Shown here in pieces: positions 1 to 5,024 of a DNA stretch of 5,024 nucleotides. Under the pieces are notes generated by a model, which saw only the letters and a list, made by a program, of their open reading frames with translations, was not told where the DNA came from and did not search any database. The translations under genes were made by a program, and so were the position numbers. This DNA is from Heliobacteriaceae bacterium (GTDB taxonomy: Bacteria > Cyanobacteriota > Vampirovibrionia > Gastranaerophilales > Gastranaerophilaceae), in the NCBI GenBank assembly GCA_031267015.1, contig JAIRZW010000033.1:1-5024 (forward strand). Direction: 5' to 3'. How positions within the stretch are numbered: the first letter of the stretch is position 1; every line of letters begins with the position of its first letter.

Positions 1-595
1 AAAGCCATTCAAGGCCTGATTTTTGGAAGATTTTCGGCGCGCGCTTAACCTTGCCCGCCCAGACATCGAAACTTCCGCCAACGCCTATCATAAGCGTATT
101 TGGCAGGAGTTCTTTTGCCTTATAAATAAATTCTTCCTGCCGCGGCGAACCGAGTGCAACAAGCAAAAGCCTCGGCTGCTTTTCTTTTAAGTCCGAATAA
201 ATTTTTTCGTCGTTTGCAAAGTACCCGTCATGCCAGTAGGTAATGTTGAGAGTTGTAAGGTTCTCAACTGCTTTTTCAATGACCTGGGGCTTAGCGCCGA
301 TGAGCGCCACGGAAGGCGCGTGGTCAAGCATTGCGCGTGCAAGCTCAATCCCGGCGATTCGCCGGACTTTATGACCGAGGATTTTTAAGGCAATTTCCAC
401 TCCGATTCCGTCGGGGATTACAAGCTGCGCTTCGCGCAGAATCCGTGCAAATTCAGGATTTTTTCCGGCATACATAATCATTTCGGGATTAATTGTCACA
501 ACCTGTCCGGAAATCGAGCCGGCATATTCCAGTGCCTGCCCAAAATCAAACGTATCAATATCAATCCCTTGCAGCTTTACGGTTTTGCGTTCCAT
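1..595 (-). CDS. WecG/TagA/CpsF family glycosyltransferase (3' end outside window)
   Basis: This family (GT26) transfers a sugar, classically ManNAc from UDP-ManNAc, to undecaprenyl-diphosphate-GlcNAc at the inner face of the cytoplasmic membrane. It acts in enterobacterial common antigen, wall teichoic acid or other surface polysaccharide synthesis. The frame opens with ATG at 595-593 and stays open for 198 codons to the window edge. Visible motifs in order are VVTINPEM at residues 32-39, IPDGIGVEIA at 60-69, GSPRQEEF at 149-156, VGGSFDVWAG at 172-181, RAP at 185-187 and GLEWL at 194-198. From recall of Thermoanaerobacter TagA, T34 and D62 match the active-site Thr and catalytic Asp. Family members are about 240-250 residues, so roughly 45 C-terminal residues are missing, including the Arg-rich appendage used for membrane association. 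The start overlaps the dgt stop by one base (TAATG), which implies one transcript and translational coupling. The family is certain; the exact sugar and pathway (ECA-like or other) cannot be told from this fragment. Confidence 0.93.
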   Translation of the reverse strand, partial: MERKTVKLQGIDIDTFDFGQALEYAGSISGQVVTINPEMIMYAGKNPEFARILREAQLVIPDGIGVEIALKILGHKVRRIAGIELARAMLDHAPSVALIGAKPQVIEKAVENLTTLNITYWHDGYFANDEKIYSDLKEKQPRLLLVALGSPRQEEFIYKAKELLPNTLMIGVGGSFDVWAGKVKRAPKIFQKSGLEWL

Positions 596-1620
596 TAGCT
601 AATCACCTTGGCCAGCTTAAACAAATACTCGTCTTTTTTACATGACCGGAGCCCTGTTGGTATAAAATTCTCCTTAAACCGCTCTACCGCATACCGGTCA
701 GTCATGCCCGAAATATAATCCGTCACAATCCGCTCGATTTTTTCCGGAGCACAAGCAGGCTTAAGCATATCGCAATAATAATGAAACAGCTCCTTAATCA
801 CATAGCGCGCCTTGTCTTCTTCCAGCTTTGCCGGCGAATCCACATAAACATTGGCGAACATCCATTCGCGCAGCTTTGTTGTGTAATGCCAGGCCTCGTC
901 ACTCATTGCAACCACAGGCTTGCCCAGGGAGTTGCCGACAATTTCGATAATCATTTTGTTAAGCCGCTGGCGCTGATTTGGAGAAAAATAGTCAATACAG
1001 TCTCTTGGCAGATCGCTTTCCGCGATTACTCCGGCGCGAACAGAATCTTCAATATCATGGTTAATATAAGCAATTTTGTCCGCAAGCTGAACAACCTGCG
1101 CCTCCGGCGTGTTTGGTTTGTAACCCCATGAGTGCGTCAAAATCCCGTCAACGGTTTCGTGGCAAAGGTTTAAATCCTCTAAAACCTCCACAACTCTTAC
1201 ACTCTGCACATTATGATTGAATCCGCCATGAACGAGTTCATCCAAGACCCCTTCACCGCAATGTCCGAACGGAGTGTGGCCAAGGTCGTGGCCCAGCGCG
1301 ATTGCTTCTGTCAAATCCTCGTTCAAATCAAGCGCGCGCGCGATTGTTCTTGCGATTTGCGAAACCTCAAGCGTATGCGTAAGCCGCGTTCTGAAATGGT
1401 CGTCAAACGGCGATAAAAATACCTGTGTTTTGTGTTTAAGCCGCCGGAAAGCTTTTGAATGCAGGATTCTGTCGCGGTCGCGCTGAAAATTTGTGCGCAG
1501 GGAGCATTCGTCTTCAATGCGTTTTCTGCCGCGCGTAAACCGGCTTTTTGTGGCGAACTCGCTTAGACAGGCAATTTCCCGTTCTTCCAGTTTATTTTTA
1601 ATATTTTCTGTTATAATCAC
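595..1620 (-). CDS. dgt: Deoxyguanosinetriphosphate triphosphohydrolase-like protein (HD superfamily)
   Basis: This is a metal-dependent dNTP triphosphohydrolase, which cleaves dGTP or other dNTPs to deoxynucleoside plus triphosphate in the cytosol and so adjusts dNTP pools. With the GTG start at 1620 it is 341 residues, the usual size of the short Dgt-like type. The typical opening LEERE is at residues 11-15, followed by FQRDRDRILHSKAFRRLKHK at 45-64. The H..HD..D metal site is complete: H82 in RLTHTLEV, H111-D112 in GHDLGHTPFGH, and D181 in LADKIAY. The family segment FNHNVQSVRVVE lies at 134-145. The frame stays open to an ATG at 1785, adding 55 hydrophobic residues that lie outside the family alignment and overlap the divergent gene by 53 bp. 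I therefore prefer GTG 1620; ATG 1656 (353 aa) is also possible. The downstream glycosyltransferase is translationally coupled to it. Some relatives act in phage defence by depleting dNTPs, but nothing nearby points that way. The family call is secure; substrate preference and the start are not. Confidence 0.93.
   Translation of the reverse strand: MIITENIKNKLEEREIACLSEFATKSRFTRGRKRIEDECSLRTNFQRDRDRILHSKAFRRLKHKTQVFLSPFDDHFRTRLTHTLEVSQIARTIARALDLNEDLTEAIALGHDLGHTPFGHCGEGVLDELVHGGFNHNVQSVRVVEVLEDLNLCHETVDGILTHSWGYKPNTPEAQVVQLADKIAYINHDIEDSVRAGVIAESDLPRDCIDYFSPNQRQRLNKMIIEIVGNSLGKPVVAMSDEAWHYTTKLREWMFANVYVDSPAKLEEDKARYVIKELFHYYCDMLKPACAPEKIERIVTDYISGMTDRYAVERFKENFIPTGLRSCKKDEYLFKLAKVIS
603..609 (-). 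promoter_or_regulatory. Ribosome binding site for the glycosyltransferase, inside dgt
   Basis: The minus strand reads AAGGTGA within the last codons of dgt, with 7 bases between it and the ATG at 595. It matches most of the consensus AAGGAGGTGA complementary to the 16S 3' end. It supports this ATG as the start and supports re-initiation at the TAATG junction. Confidence 0.55.
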
Positions 1621-1626
1621 ATATAC

Positions 1627-1635
1627 ATGATACCA
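1627..1635 (-). promoter_or_regulatory. Possible extended -10 element for dgt
   Basis: The minus strand reads TGGTATCAT, a good match to an extended -10 (TGnTATAAT with one mismatch). Six bases separate it from the GTG at 1620, so transcription could begin at or next to that codon and give a leaderless or nearly leaderless mRNA. This would explain why no purine-rich ribosome binding site precedes the GTG. The best -35 is only TGGACG at 1648-1653 with a short 15-bp spacer. This is inference from pattern only. Confidence 0.25.
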
Positions 1636-1691
1636 CAAAAGCGCTAACGTCCACATCGCCAACTTCTGAACAAAACTTAAAAAAACTGGCA

Positions 1692-1721
1692 ATTCTAAAT
1701 ATTCACCGGTTTTATAAGCAA
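1692..1721 (-). promoter_or_regulatory. Alternative upstream promoter for dgt
   Basis: On the minus strand, TTGCTT (1716-1721) and TAGAAT (1692-1697, five of six consensus bases) are separated by 18 bp. Transcription would start near 1685 and leave a leader of about 65 bases before the GTG at 1620, or about 30 bases before the ATG at 1656. The -35 half is weak. The element lies in the 112-bp divergent region, where promoters for both flanking genes are expected. Confidence 0.2.
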
Positions 1722-1732
1722 TGTAGGCTAAT

Positions 1733-3298
1733 ATGATTAATAGTATCCAAACATCCAATATAAACGGAATAAGTCCGTTTAGCATTTTTAAGCTCCCAAA
1801 AAACGGGTACTATATTCCGCTGCCGCAAACCGAAGAAGACAAAAAGCTTGTGAAAAAAATCGTCATATCTTCGCTTATCGTGGGCTTCGGGCTTTTAATC
1901 CTTATGAGAGGCCTTCTAAACAAGGGGACAAACAAGATTCTTGATAAATTGAAATCAAAAATGCAGTCAAAATTAGCCGGCAAAAACGAGGATAAACCGC
2001 CTACAAAACTCCACAGATTCTACAAACGCTCAATTAAAAAGATTGACGGATTTTTGGATAAGTCAGAGAGTGTGAATAACTTTGCGTCTGTAAAGGATAC
2101 CTGGTTTAAGAAGCTTATGCACAAAAACAAGTATACCGGCCGGGCGCATGAAGCGGTTACGCGGCTTTTTGAGCGGATTGGCGCAAAAACCGTGCGCAAA
2201 GCCTACGACAAATCCGACAAAGCGTTTGCAAAACTGAACAAATATCTGGAGCGTTCTAACAAAGACCTTCTGGAAGAACCGCACAGGCTTGTGACTATCG
2301 GCAATGAAACCAAAACAGTCAAAGAATGGCTGGAGGTTGCCGGAAAGCGTTATGAGAATGCAAACGCCCTCAGAGAGCAGGGGTTCGGCAAAGCAGCCCG
2401 GGAAGTCCGTTACAATGAAATGAAAACAGCTGTCGGAAAACTTGACGATTATTTTATGGGTAATCTGAAAAAAATTGTTAAGTCAAAAGACATTTATCAG
2501 CAATTCATCGCGGACAAATTCCTTACGCAGGACAAAATCCGTATAGCTAAGGATGTCAGTAAGCTAAAGCTTCAGATTACCAATAGCCTTGGTGACAATT
2601 ACAAATCTGCCATAGAAGTGATTAAGCATATTGAAAAATCTATTGATATTTCTGACAGCAGCACGCTGAAAACAATGGGTAAATTACGCGGGAATCTGGA
2701 AAGATATAGAGATTTGCCGTCTGACGGCAGCGAACTGGCGCGTATTGAGCTGAACCGAGAAATTGATAAAACCCTTCACGAATTGAAAAATCGGTTCAAA
2801 CAAAAAGCCTACCCTGAGGATATTATTAAGCAGACCGAAACGATTGAAGAAATTATGAAAACCAGAGGCAAAGGCGAGTTTCAGGAAATCCTGACCATTT
2901 ATAAAGCGCTGTTCAAAGACGACGCGTCATACCGGGTGCTCAAAGGCAATGTTCATTCAGCTTTGTCAAGCTTTAACAAAGCTGTTGATAAAGAAACAGT
3001 GGGATTTGTGGATATGATGCGCGACATAAAACTCGGTTCAGGCCCGACTGACGTGCTTTCAATCGTGGGCTCTCTGGGTACCGCGGCGTGGGGTCTGTCT
3101 TTTGCAAAAGACAACGAAGAACGTACATCCCTGACATTGAAATACGGAATCCCGATTGTCGGCGCGGTTACAACTTCGTTGTTCTGTACGGCAAGCTTAA
3201 TCGCCGGCAGCAAGTCGCTTATAATCGGTGCGCTTTCCGGTCTTGCAATGAACAGAATCGGCGAAGTCGTTGACGATATCCGCAAAAAGCATTTATAA
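1733..3298 (+). CDS. Hypothetical Lys-rich helical membrane protein
   Basis: This is a 521-residue protein that I do not recognise, and no function is assigned. The first ~30 residues are rich in Asn, Ser and Ile. They are followed by a short linker IPLPQTEEDKK and a strong transmembrane segment at about 42-62. The 370 or so residues after it (about 65-435) are Lys/Glu-rich, almost entirely helix-forming and predicted soluble, with coiled-coil character in places. The C-terminus (about 438-510) is glycine-rich and hydrophobic, with two or three possible membrane segments around 440-457, 471-491 and 494-510, then a charged tail. The dense Lys/Arg after the first segment suggests, by the positive-inside rule, that the central domain is cytoplasmic. 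There is only one Cys (485). The ATG at 1733 is the first possible start (in-frame TAG at 1724), with a weak TAGG five bases upstream; GTG 1850 is a less likely alternative. The gene diverges from dgt and converges on lpxB with a 6-bp overlap. The long open frame, orderly domain pattern and few competing frames make it a real gene, probably lineage-restricted. Confidence 0.88.
   Translation: MINSIQTSNINGISPFSIFKLPKNGYYIPLPQTEEDKKLVKKIVISSLIVGFGLLILMRGLLNKGTNKILDKLKSKMQSKLAGKNEDKPPTKLHRFYKRSIKKIDGFLDKSESVNNFASVKDTWFKKLMHKNKYTGRAHEAVTRLFERIGAKTVRKAYDKSDKAFAKLNKYLERSNKDLLEEPHRLVTIGNETKTVKEWLEVAGKRYENANALREQGFGKAAREVRYNEMKTAVGKLDDYFMGNLKKIVKSKDIYQQFIADKFLTQDKIRIAKDVSKLKLQITNSLGDNYKSAIEVIKHIEKSIDISDSSTLKTMGKLRGNLERYRDLPSDGSELARIELNREIDKTLHELKNRFKQKAYPEDIIKQTETIEEIMKTRGKGEFQEILTIYKALFKDDASYRVLKGNVHSALSSFNKAVDKETVGFVDMMRDIKLGSGPTDVLSIVGSLGTAAWGLSFAKDNEERTSLTLKYGIPIVGAVTTSLFCTASLIAGSKSLIIGALSGLAMNRIGEVVDDIRKKHL
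1761..1781. repeat. Perfect 8-bp inverted repeat with 5-base loop
   Basis: TAAACGGA at 1761-1768 and TCCGTTTA at 1774-1781 are perfect reverse complements around the loop ATAAG. The structure starts 28 bases after the A of the hypothetical gene's ATG and is followed by five T residues at 1785-1789. It could be an operator in the divergent promoter zone, an mRNA hairpin at the start of the gene, or chance in an AT-rich stretch. Confidence 0.5.
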
Positions 3299-4438
3299 GT
3301 CTTTGTTAATAGCGTCAGCAGCCTCATAAGCAGAGTTTTTGTCAGATAACATCGCTCTTACCTGACTAAGCTGCCTGATATTTTCCTCACGATAAAGCGT
3401 GTCATAAAGAAGCTTCTCAATCTCATAAACAATATTCCCAGCTGTCGCATCGTACTGCAAAAGCTCGGGCACAATGTCTTTATCCGCAATAATATTCGGC
3501 AAAGACGCGCGTTTAATTGAGCGCAGCACAAGGTAAATTAAATAAAACAGGAACGGCCCGCGGTATGCGATAATCATCGGAACCTGATACAATGCAGCCT
3601 CAAGCGAAACCGTACCCGAAGCCAGAATCAGGGCGTCCGAAATGCTTAGCAGCGCCTGATTTTCGCCTTTAATTACCTTGAAACTTACCTCCCTTGCAAG
3701 GGGGGTAGGGGGGATAAATTTTTCGAAAACCTTATCCGGCAGATTCGGCGCATGCGAAATGCAGAACTGAAGCTCAGGATGTTCTTTGTGCAGCTCTTTT
3801 GCGGATTTGACAAAAATCTCCATGAGGTTTTTTAGCTCAAACACCCGCGAGCCGGGAAAAATGGACACAAGCTTTTTGGCAGGGTCCAGTCCGTGCTTTT
3901 TAAAAAACGCGGTCCTGTCGGCTTTCGGCGGAAGCTGCGCAATCAACGGATGCCCGCAATAGTGCGTGTTTATGCCGTAACTCTCATACAGCGGTTTTTC
4001 AAACGGAAAAATGCAAAGCACTTTGTCAATGTATTTTTTAATCGTTTTAATCCGGTGCTTGCGGCTTGCCCAGACCTGCGGCGGAATATAGTAAAATGTC
4101 TTAATTCCGGCTTTTTTCAGGAACCTTGAAATGCCCAGGTTAAACGCCCCGTAATCAACCAGCAGAACCAAATCAGGCTTATAAACTTTCGTAATGTAAT
4201 CCACAACCCGGCGCCCGAGCGTAATATGGTCGATTATCATTTTGAGCGAAATCCCAACCTGCCCCATTTTTTCATGACCGGAAAACAGCTTTACGCCGGC
4301 GTTTTTAAGATTTTCGCCGCCGATACCTTCAATTTCATATTCACTTCCGAGCTGCTGCGCGACTTTTGCCGCGTGGATATCGCCCGAATGCTCGCCTGTT
4401 ACTATAAAGATGCGTTTTTGTTTTGTTGAACCATTCAC
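3293..4438 (-). CDS. lpxB: Lipid-A-disaccharide synthase
   Basis: LpxB (GT19) is a membrane-associated cytoplasmic enzyme. It condenses UDP-2,3-diacylglucosamine with lipid X to give the beta-1,6 disaccharide precursor of lipid A, releasing UDP. The 381-residue product has the normal family length and motifs: GEHSGD at 15-20, GIGG at 38-41, VDYGAFN at 94-100, YYIPPQVWASRKHR at 116-129, FPFE at 144-147, GHPL at 162-165, PGSR at 195-198, ASGTVSLEA at 273-281 and VPELLQ at 323-328. D95 and R198 align with E. coli D98 and R201, which are needed for activity; the second Asp of the usual DxPDFN is Ala98 here, and the WAW motif is WAS. The hydrophobic stretch at 294-307 fits the membrane-binding surface. 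The start is GTG at 4438, because an in-frame TGA lies two codons upstream and the GEHSGD loop is at the expected distance. It is 25 bp from lpxI, hence one operon. Its last six bases overlap the convergent gene. Residues ~242-252 are encoded by an odd G-tract/palindrome element. Confidence 0.96.
   Translation of the reverse strand: MNGSTKQKRIFIVTGEHSGDIHAAKVAQQLGSEYEIEGIGGENLKNAGVKLFSGHEKMGQVGISLKMIIDHITLGRRVVDYITKVYKPDLVLLVDYGAFNLGISRFLKKAGIKTFYYIPPQVWASRKHRIKTIKKYIDKVLCIFPFEKPLYESYGINTHYCGHPLIAQLPPKADRTAFFKKHGLDPAKKLVSIFPGSRVFELKNLMEIFVKSAKELHKEHPELQFCISHAPNLPDKVFEKFIPPTPLAREVSFKVIKGENQALLSISDALILASGTVSLEAALYQVPMIIAYRGPFLFYLIYLVLRSIKRASLPNIIADKDIVPELLQYDATAGNIVYEIEKLLYDTLYREENIRQLSQVRAMLSDKNSAYEAADAINKDL
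3691..3713. repeat. Palindrome plus double G6 tract inside lpxB
   Basis: CCCTTGCAAGGG at 3691-3702 is a perfect 12-bp palindrome, extendable with one mismatch to 18 bp (3688-3705). It merges into two six-G runs on the plus strand at 3700-3705 and 3708-3713, separated by TA. It is read in frame on the minus strand as the peptide IPPTPLARE (LpxB residues 242-250). Its composition is unlike the rest of the gene, and it resembles small dispersed repeats that sit between or inside bacterial genes. Only one copy is in this window, so dispersal is unproven. Confidence 0.5.
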
Positions 4439-4460
4439 TATTCACCACTCACTATTCACT
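4433..4460. repeat. Four tandem 7-bp repeats (ATTCACT type) at the lpxI-lpxB junction
   Basis: Consecutive heptamers on the plus strand are ATTCACT (4433), ATTCACC (4440), ACTCACT (4447) and ATTCACT (4454), followed by a decayed AACTCAA (4461) that runs into the lpxI stop codon. Read on the coding strand the unit is AGTGAAT. The array fills nearly the whole intergenic spacer and includes the lpxB GTG start codon (4438-4436). Short heptanucleotide tandem arrays between genes are known from cyanobacteria (STRR elements) and other bacteria; the unit here is not claimed to be one of the named STRR units. Confidence 0.85.
4442..4446 (-). promoter_or_regulatory. Possible ribosome binding site for lpxB formed by a variant heptamer
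   Basis: The minus strand reads GGTGA, which can pair with the 3' part of the usual anti-Shine-Dalgarno region (consensus AAGGAGGTGA). Three bases separate it from the GTG at 4438, the spacing expected for that register. It exists only because the second heptamer ends in C instead of T on the plus strand. Pairing is short, so translational coupling from lpxI may matter more. Confidence 0.35.
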
Positions 4461-4463
4461 AAC

Positions 4464-5024
4464 TCAAACTGCCATAATCACAATCCCGTGTTTGTCCGCA
4501 AATTTAAAGACCTTTTCCGAATCCACGATAATTGTTTCGTTTGCCTCAAGCGCAATCAGCGACGCTTTGTGCCGCTTCATTACCTGCAAGGTTTTGAGCC
4601 CGATTGCCGGAATATCAAACCGCTTATCCTGAGAAGGCTTTGACACCTTTATAATGCAGGCGTTTTTACGCGCAAGCTTTGCCCCGCGCGTAATACACTT
4701 GTCTGTGCCTTCGATTGCCTCAACTGCCATAACCATTTTGTCTTTAACAACAACCGTCTGGCCCACGTCGATTTTGCCCATTTCTTTTGCCAGCCAGAAT
4801 CCGTAATTCACATCTTCAAGCTGTGCCTGCGTGGGCTTGAGCGCGCCCAAAACGCCCGCAGGAATCATTAAATTCTTTATAAAAATGGTCTGGTCAAGCA
4901 CTGTAATCCCGTGTTTTTCAAACTCGCGCACGACTAAAAGCATTACTTCGTCGTCGTTGAGGCGTTTTATGGATTTCAGAAGTTCGATTGCGCGCGAGTC
5001 AAACTTATAAAGCTTCAAAAGCAC
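4464..5024 (-). CDS. lpxI: UDP-2,3-diacylglucosamine pyrophosphatase LpxI (5' end outside window)
   Basis: LpxI (formerly DUF1009) hydrolyses UDP-2,3-diacylglucosamine to lipid X and UMP at the cytoplasmic side of the inner membrane. It is the unrelated replacement for LpxH in many bacteria. The visible 186 C-terminal residues are about two thirds of the usual ~270-285, covering the end of the N-terminal domain and the complete C-terminal domain. Diagnostic stretches, numbered from the first visible codon, are IDVGQTVVV at 85-93, AVEAIEGTD at 100-108 and QDKRFDIPAIG at 132-142, then the closing pattern LEANETIIVD at 159-168 and the C-terminal GIVIMAV. The first codon at the window edge happens to be GTG, but it lies within the protein and is not the start. 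The stop TGA is at 4466-4464, 25 bp before lpxB. The order lpxI-lpxB places two successive lipid A steps in one operon; lpxA may lie upstream outside the window. Identification is firm. Confidence 0.94.
   Translation of the reverse strand: MLLKLYKFDSRAIELLKSIKRLNDDEVMLLVVREFEKHGITVLDQTIFIKNLMIPAGVLGALKPTQAQLEDVNYGFWLAKEMGKIDVGQTVVVKDKMVMAVEAIEGTDKCITRGAKLARKNACIIKVSKPSQDKRFDIPAIGLKTLQVMKRHKASLIALEANETIIVDSEKVFKFADKHGIVIMAV

Noticed and set aside
781..1131. Plus-strand open frame of 116 codons antisense to dgt
   Set aside because: It lies wholly within the conserved dgt coding region, has no family-like features, and is the expected shadow of a real gene. The shorter frames at 1213-1416, 1274-1486 and 1323-1517 are rejected for the same reason.
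1332..1342. Alternating GCGCGCGCGCG tract (possible Z-DNA)
   Set aside because: It encodes the conserved Ile-Ala-Arg-Ala-Leu stretch of Dgt with ordinary GCG/CGC codons, so codon choice explains it.
1713..1718. TATAAG as a -10 for the plus-strand hypothetical gene
   Set aside because: No acceptable -35 at normal spacing (the nearest, CTGGCA, is about 21 bp away), so it is too weak to list as a promoter.
2953..3327. Minus-strand open frame of 124 codons, and other small frames at 2063-2284 and 3088-3273
   Set aside because: All are antisense to or overlap the 521-codon plus-strand gene, whose membrane-segment pattern is more protein-like.
3260..3340. Search for a bidirectional terminator between the convergent genes
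   Set aside because: I found no GC-rich hairpin with a T run on either strand around the junction.
3893..4129. Plus-strand frames of 67-78 codons antisense to lpxB and lpxI (3893-4129, 4226-4429, 4410-4643, 4423-4632)
   Set aside because: They are shadows of clearly conserved enzymes, without good ribosome binding sites or recognisable domains.
5022..5024. GTG at the right edge as an LpxI start codon
   Set aside because: LpxI proteins are about 270-285 residues and the visible part begins well inside the family alignment, so the true start is outside the window.
1..5024. CRISPR array, tRNA, rRNA, insertion sequence or phage attachment site
   Set aside because: No spaced direct repeats, cloverleaf-like sequences, transposase frames or terminal inverted repeats were seen. 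The only tandem array is the 7-bp one at 4433-4460, which has no spacers.

Overview
The window looks like a chromosomal housekeeping segment from a diderm (LPS-making) bacterium. The evidence is two consecutive lipid A genes of the Raetz pathway, lpxI and lpxB, on the minus strand. The exact lineage cannot be fixed from this sequence alone. The style of the proteins, a lineage-restricted Lys-rich membrane protein with an Asn/Ser-rich N-terminus, and a heptanucleotide tandem repeat would all fit a non-photosynthetic relative of cyanobacteria (Vampirovibrionia/Gastranaerophilales, 'Melainabacteria'). That is a guess from recall, not a result. Nothing in the window suggests phage, plasmid, IS element, CRISPR, tRNA or rRNA.

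Layout, right to left on the minus strand: the 3' two thirds of lpxI (4464-5024, running off the right edge); a 25-bp spacer made almost entirely of 7-bp tandem repeats that also contain the lpxB start codon; then lpxB (3293-4438). A long plus-strand gene for an unrecognised helical membrane protein (1733-3298) converges on lpxB, and the two coding regions share a palindromic TTATAA. To its left, and diverging from it, lies a minus-strand pair: a dGTP triphosphohydrolase-like HD protein gene, dgt (595-1620, with an open frame extending to 1785), coupled by a TAATG overlap to a WecG/TagA/CpsF glycosyltransferase gene (1-595, running off the left edge).

Functionally, LpxI makes lipid X (2,3-diacyl-GlcN-1-phosphate) from UDP-2,3-diacyl-GlcN. 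LpxB joins lipid X to a second UDP-2,3-diacyl-GlcN to give the lipid A disaccharide, so these two genes are successive steps. The WecG/TagA-type enzyme adds a sugar (typically ManNAc) to an undecaprenyl-diphosphate-linked GlcNAc, so it also belongs to the envelope. Dgt controls dNTP pools and is probably only a co-transcribed neighbour. The plus-strand gene has no assigned function and is the least explained item here.

The only sizeable non-coding stretch is the divergent region 1621-1732 (112 bp); the spacer at 4439-4463 is the only other gap. No gene-free stretch exceeds 300 bp. No complete previously undescribed system is evident. The items most worth a second look are the unknown membrane protein, the repeat-embedded lpxB start, the G-tract/palindrome element read in frame inside lpxB, and the uncertain start of dgt with its hydrophobic upstream extension.
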